Assembly (NCBI RefSeq): GCF_005885635.1 | Contig: NZ_VATY01000003.1 | Span: 248,001-312,000 of the forward strand | Reading direction: 5' to 3' | Length of the DNA: 64,000 bases | Source of the DNA: Maribacter algarum (ex Zhang et al. 2020) | GTDB lineage: Bacteria > Bacteroidota > Bacteroidia > Flavobacteriales > Flavobacteriaceae | Shown here: positions 61,069 to 64,000 of the stretch, piece after piece | Position numbering within the stretch: position 1 is the stretch's first letter | Layout of the letters: each line of letters begins with the position of its first letter | Program-made: the position numbers and the translations under genes | Notes under the pieces: generated by a model | What the model was told of the DNA's origin: nothing | Databases searched by the model: none | The model's input: only the letters and a program-made list of their open reading frames with translations

Positions 61069-62931
61069 ATGAAAACCAAAACCTTTTTTTCACTTGTCTC
61101 GCTCTTTCTTTGCTTTTCTTTTTCTTCATTTGGGCAAAATTCGAAAAAAGTAGATAGTTTAATAACGATATATAGGGAATTACCCGACGATACGCTAAAA
61201 GTGAAATTCATGAATGGTGTATTTAGGTATTATTCTTCAAATTTGAGTCCGGAGTTTAAGGAGTATGCCAAACAACAATACGAGCTAGCTAAAAAACTAA
61301 ATTTTAAAAAAGGAATTGGGCAAGGCTTGTTTAATTATGGAAATTATTTCTATCATAGAGAGGAATCAGATTCGGCAAAATTCTATTATTCCAGAGCCCT
61401 AAAAGTGTTTAAAGACATGGATTATGCAAAGGGCGTAGACTTTGCTAGATCTCTTCTTGCTAGAACAGCTAGATATTATGATGATTACGACACAGCCCTT
61501 GATGTAGTTTCAGATAATATTGACTATTTTAAAAAAGTTAAGGATACAAAAAACATAGCTAGCTCCTATTATGACGAAGCTTCACTGCATTTTAAGCATA
61601 GTAACTATAAATTGGCTCTAGAGAAAAATCTCAAAGCCCTAAGACTCTTTGAGCAGATAAAAGATACAAGTTACCATGCACCACTATACTTTAACCTTTC
61701 TAATATTGAACTTTATTCAGATAATTATGAGAAAGCTTTAGAATACAAACTTAAAAACCTCCGCTATCTCAATAAAAAAAACAAGAGGCCTTTTGCTTCG
61801 TCATATAATGGCTTGGGCAATATTTACCTAAAACTAAAGGATTATAAAAAGGCAGATAGTTTATACAATATAGGATATACACTAGCCACTGAAATAAAAT
61901 GGACCTATTTACAAAAATTAATACTCGGTAATCATTGTGAGAGTTACCTAGATCGAAACGATTACGTTAACGCCTTAAAAAAGGCAGAGACCTATATAGA
62001 GATTGAAAAAAATAATCCTAATGACATTGAATCTTCTCGTGGCCTTCAGCTTATGGGTAGCGTATTAGCGAACCTAAACCGATTAGAAGAAGCCAAAACG
62101 TATTTAGATAAAGCACTACCGCTTGCTAAAAAAGAAAATTATAGACCTCGTACGATTTCAATATACGAAACTCTTACAAATGTGAATGCTAAACTAAATC
62201 ATTATAAGGAAGCCTATGAAGACCATGTAATACTCACCACGATGCAAGATTCTATATACAATGAAAAAAAATCGGAACAAATAGAAAAAATGCGAGCCAC
62301 TTTCGACACTGAAAAAAAAGAACAACAAATTGCCCAGCAAGAGACTGAAATATCGCTTTTAGAAGAAAAAGAAAAAACGAGTCGCCTTCAAAAGATTGCA
62401 CTTGGCAGTGGTTTAGGCCTTTCGGCACTTGCGCTGGGTTTTGGATTTTATGGTTTTCGGCAAAAAACAAAAAGAAACAAACTTGAGAAAGAAAAGGTAG
62501 AGGCCGAACTGGAATTTAAAAAGAAAGAATTGACCACCCATGCCCTGCAACTAGCCAAAAAGAACGAAACCCTCGAAAACCTAAAGCAAAAAGCCAACGA
62601 ATTGAAATCTTCAGAAGTGCATAACGGATATCAACAATTGATAACCGCCATTAATTTTGATTTGCAAGACGATAACAATTGGGAAAATTTCTCGCGCTAT
62701 TTTGAAGAAGTGCATAAAGATTTTAATAGTAATGTTGCCAAAAAGTATTCCGATATTACGCCAAACGAACTGCGATTAATGGCCCTCTTAAAAATGAACC
62801 TTTCCTCAAAAGAAATCGCGAATATCTTGAATATTTCTTCGAATGGCATCAAAAAGGCGCGGCAACGATTGCGCAAGAAAATGCATCTTTCTACAACCGA
62901 ATCCCTTGAGAGTGCCGTTTTGAGCATTTAG
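61069..62931 (+). CDS. membrane-anchored TPR regulator with C-terminal HTH
   Basis: A 620-residue protein with signal peptide (FFSLVSLFLCFSFSSFG), a periplasmic TPR array at about residues 75-400 (AKFYYSRALKVFKDMDYAKG, ALEKNLKALRLFEQIKD, KKADSLYNIGYTLATEI), a coiled coil (EKKEQQIAQQETEISLLEEKEK), one transmembrane helix near 445-463 (LGSGLGLSALALGFGFYGF), a second coiled coil, and a cytoplasmic LuxR-like helix-turn-helix near 570-610 (TPNELRLMALLKMNLSSKEIANILNISSNGIKKARQRL). It looks like a one-component sensor-regulator linking a periplasmic TPR signal to transcription. A related gene follows after about 220 bases. Confidence 0.85.
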   Translation: MKTKTFFSLVSLFLCFSFSSFGQNSKKVDSLITIYRELPDDTLKVKFMNGVFRYYSSNLSPEFKEYAKQQYELAKKLNFKKGIGQGLFNYGNYFYHREESDSAKFYYSRALKVFKDMDYAKGVDFARSLLARTARYYDDYDTALDVVSDNIDYFKKVKDTKNIASSYYDEASLHFKHSNYKLALEKNLKALRLFEQIKDTSYHAPLYFNLSNIELYSDNYEKALEYKLKNLRYLNKKNKRPFASSYNGLGNIYLKLKDYKKADSLYNIGYTLATEIKWTYLQKLILGNHCESYLDRNDYVNALKKAETYIEIEKNNPNDIESSRGLQLMGSVLANLNRLEEAKTYLDKALPLAKKENYRPRTISIYETLTNVNAKLNHYKEAYEDHVILTTMQDSIYNEKKSEQIEKMRATFDTEKKEQQIAQQETEISLLEEKEKTSRLQKIALGSGLGLSALALGFGFYGFRQKTKRNKLEKEKVEAELEFKKKELTTHALQLAKKNETLENLKQKANELKSSEVHNGYQQLITAINFDLQDDNNWENFSRYFEEVHKDFNSNVAKKYSDITPNELRLMALLKMNLSSKEIANILNISSNGIKKARQRLRKKMHLSTTESLESAVLSI

Positions 62932-63075
62932 CAGAACCCCAGTAAATATTAGGCTTATAGAACTATTTTTATGGAGTACACCATTTGTACCCCCTCTTTT
63001 TTACCTCATCGGGTTTCGTAACAATTATCTTGTTATCAGATTACTATTTATGGAAGTGCCCTAGCTAGTGCATAA

Positions 63076-63104
63076 AAGACATCCTTTAATAACTTGGATG
63101 TCTT
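63076..63104 (+). other. hairpin in the spacer between the two TPR genes
   Basis: AAGACATCC (63076-63084) with GGATGTCTT (63096-63104), perfect 9-bp stem, 11-base loop. There is no T-run on the plus strand, so it is a poor terminator there; it may be a leader hairpin of the next gene 45 bases downstream. Confidence 0.45.
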
Positions 63105-63149
63105 AAAAACTAGTTTAGGCGGTACCTTCTACCACAAAACCAAACTCGT

Positions 63150-64000
63150 ATGAATACTGCAAAAAAAATTAATTCCATCATTCTTTTATTATGTATTCCA
63201 GTTGCCTTTTGGGCTCAGAATACACATGAAATAGATAGTTTGCTTAAAAGCTATGAAACCCAAGTAATTGACACGGTAAGGATAAGGACCGCTCATAATA
63301 TCTTCAATTATTACCTGAAAGATGATTATAAACAGGCAGAAAAATATGCCGAAGAAATGCTCACTTTAGCACAAAAAACAAAAAATCCAAATTTTCTAGG
63401 TATTGCCTATCGAAATCTTGGTAATTACAATAGTCGTATTTCAAAAGTCCAAGAAGCTCTAGATTATGCGCGCAAAGCAAGAGATCAATTTAAGAAGGCA
63501 AATAACACAAATAATCTTAAAGCCGCTTACTCAGACTTGTTACAAAGATTCTATACCATATCGCAATACGATTCTGTACTCTTTTATTGCGATGAACAAA
63601 TATCACTTCTGTCAAGTGAAGAAAAAGATACAACATCAAATTGGAGTTATGTATTAAAGGTAAAGTCAATCGTTTACGCCAACCAAGGTAAAAACGTTCT
63701 AGCCCTTAAAAATGGAATAGCTTCTCTTAAATACGCAGAAGATGATTATAGCAAAATAGGAACATTAGGCAACCTAGGTAAAATTGAAAGCGCACGTGGT
63801 AATTACAAGCAAAGTTTAGAATTCGACCAAGAGGCACTTAGGCTGGCAAAAAGAATTTCAAGGACTTTTCAAATAGCACAGATTTCAAACAATTTAGGAG
63901 ATACCTATTTGCAAATGAAAGATTATGCAAAAGCAAAAGAATCATTCCAATATGCAGAGAAAATTGCAAGAGAAAAAGGGCATGCTGTACAATTAGCGGC
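63150..64000 (+). CDS. TPR protein, 5' part only (likely second TPR-HTH regulator)
   Basis: An open frame from ATG 63150 to the window end, 283 codons and no stop. It begins MNTAKKINSIILLLCIPVAF with cleavage near WAQ, then NTHEIDSLLKSYETQVIDTVRIRTAHNI, the same opening plan as the preceding gene (VDSLITIYRELPDDTLKVKFMNGV). TPR pairs follow: KQAEKYAEEMLTLAQKTKN, VQEALDYARKARDQFKKAN, YKQSLEFDQEALRLAKR and YAKAKESFQYAEKIAREKG. The paralogy predicts a transmembrane helix and a LuxR-like HTH beyond the edge, but these are not visible. Tandem copies suggest sensing of related signals. Confidence 0.8.
   Translation, partial: MNTAKKINSIILLLCIPVAFWAQNTHEIDSLLKSYETQVIDTVRIRTAHNIFNYYLKDDYKQAEKYAEEMLTLAQKTKNPNFLGIAYRNLGNYNSRISKVQEALDYARKARDQFKKANNTNNLKAAYSDLLQRFYTISQYDSVLFYCDEQISLLSSEEKDTTSNWSYVLKVKSIVYANQGKNVLALKNGIASLKYAEDDYSKIGTLGNLGKIESARGNYKQSLEFDQEALRLAKRISRTFQIAQISNNLGDTYLQMKDYAKAKESFQYAEKIAREKGHAVQLA

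Noticed and set aside
62991-63060. GTAACAA-TTATC-TTGTTAT as an ECF-type element before the last TPR gene
   Set aside because: GTAAC is present, but no (C/A)(A/G)TCT follows at 15-17 bases; it is a short inverted repeat only.

Overview
The window looks like chromosomal DNA of a marine-type Flavobacteriaceae bacterium (Bacteroidota). The evidence is low GC with AT-rich spacers, almost no Shine-Dalgarno sequences, TAnnTTTG-type -7 boxes, many lipoproteins with acidic residues after the lipobox cysteine, a Bacteroidota-type YidC, FAS1 and SprB-repeat surface proteins, and a type IX secretion (T9SS) style C-terminal domain. The genus cannot be fixed from the sequence alone. I found no rRNA, tRNA, CRISPR array, insertion sequence or prophage.

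Region by region: 0-4.7 kb holds a DUF1569 protein, aroQ, three small outer-membrane beta-barrel proteins, the recombinase gene xerD and a secreted barrel-like protein. 4.9-9 kb is catabolic: a GH13 alpha-glucosidase, a secreted Ntn-type amide hydrolase and an M20 amidohydrolase. 9-13 kb has an ECF sigma factor with a membrane partner, a divergent PlsC-like acyltransferase, a CoA-type Nudix hydrolase, a cyclophilin lipoprotein and a TRIC/YadS channel. 13-23.6 kb carries gamma-glutamyltransferase, several lipoproteins, a DUF819 membrane protein, a DUF1080 protein, a hotdog thioesterase and a Tat-exported PLP enzyme. 23.9-28 kb is a three-gene unit of two related TPR proteins and a SCO copper chaperone. 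28-36.2 kb has a PSMA-like M28 peptidase, a DUF2007 protein, a 1142-residue HEAT/cytochrome c lipoprotein, a nitronate monooxygenase-like enzyme and mnmA.

36.3-51 kb is the most distinctive part. Three consecutive FAS1 (fasciclin) lipoprotein genes carry two, three and four FAS1 domains. They face a 9.2-kb gene for a 3076-residue SprB-repeat surface protein with a T9SS-like C-terminus. Its repeat array holds 29 repeats and shows recent in-frame tandem duplications. 51.3-61 kb returns to housekeeping genes (yidC, pyrG, guaA) mixed with small envelope proteins and a LysM/periplasmic-binding-fold lipoprotein. The right end has two tandem TPR proteins; the complete one is a membrane-anchored regulator with a C-terminal HTH, and the second is cut by the window edge.

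The main integrating observation is a shared upstream element, G(C/T)AAC, 15-17 bases, then (C/A)(A/G)TCT. It precedes six genes, all coding for predicted lipoproteins: the three FAS1 genes, a TIM-barrel lipoprotein, a lipocalin-like lipoprotein and a DUF5694 lipoprotein. It has the layout of an ECF sigma promoter, and one ECF sigma gene lies in the window. A second theme is -7-like boxes only 3-4 bases before start codons (aroQ, xerD, DUF819, PLP enzyme, guaA), which suggests leaderless mRNAs. All functional calls come from motif recognition by eye; no database search was run.
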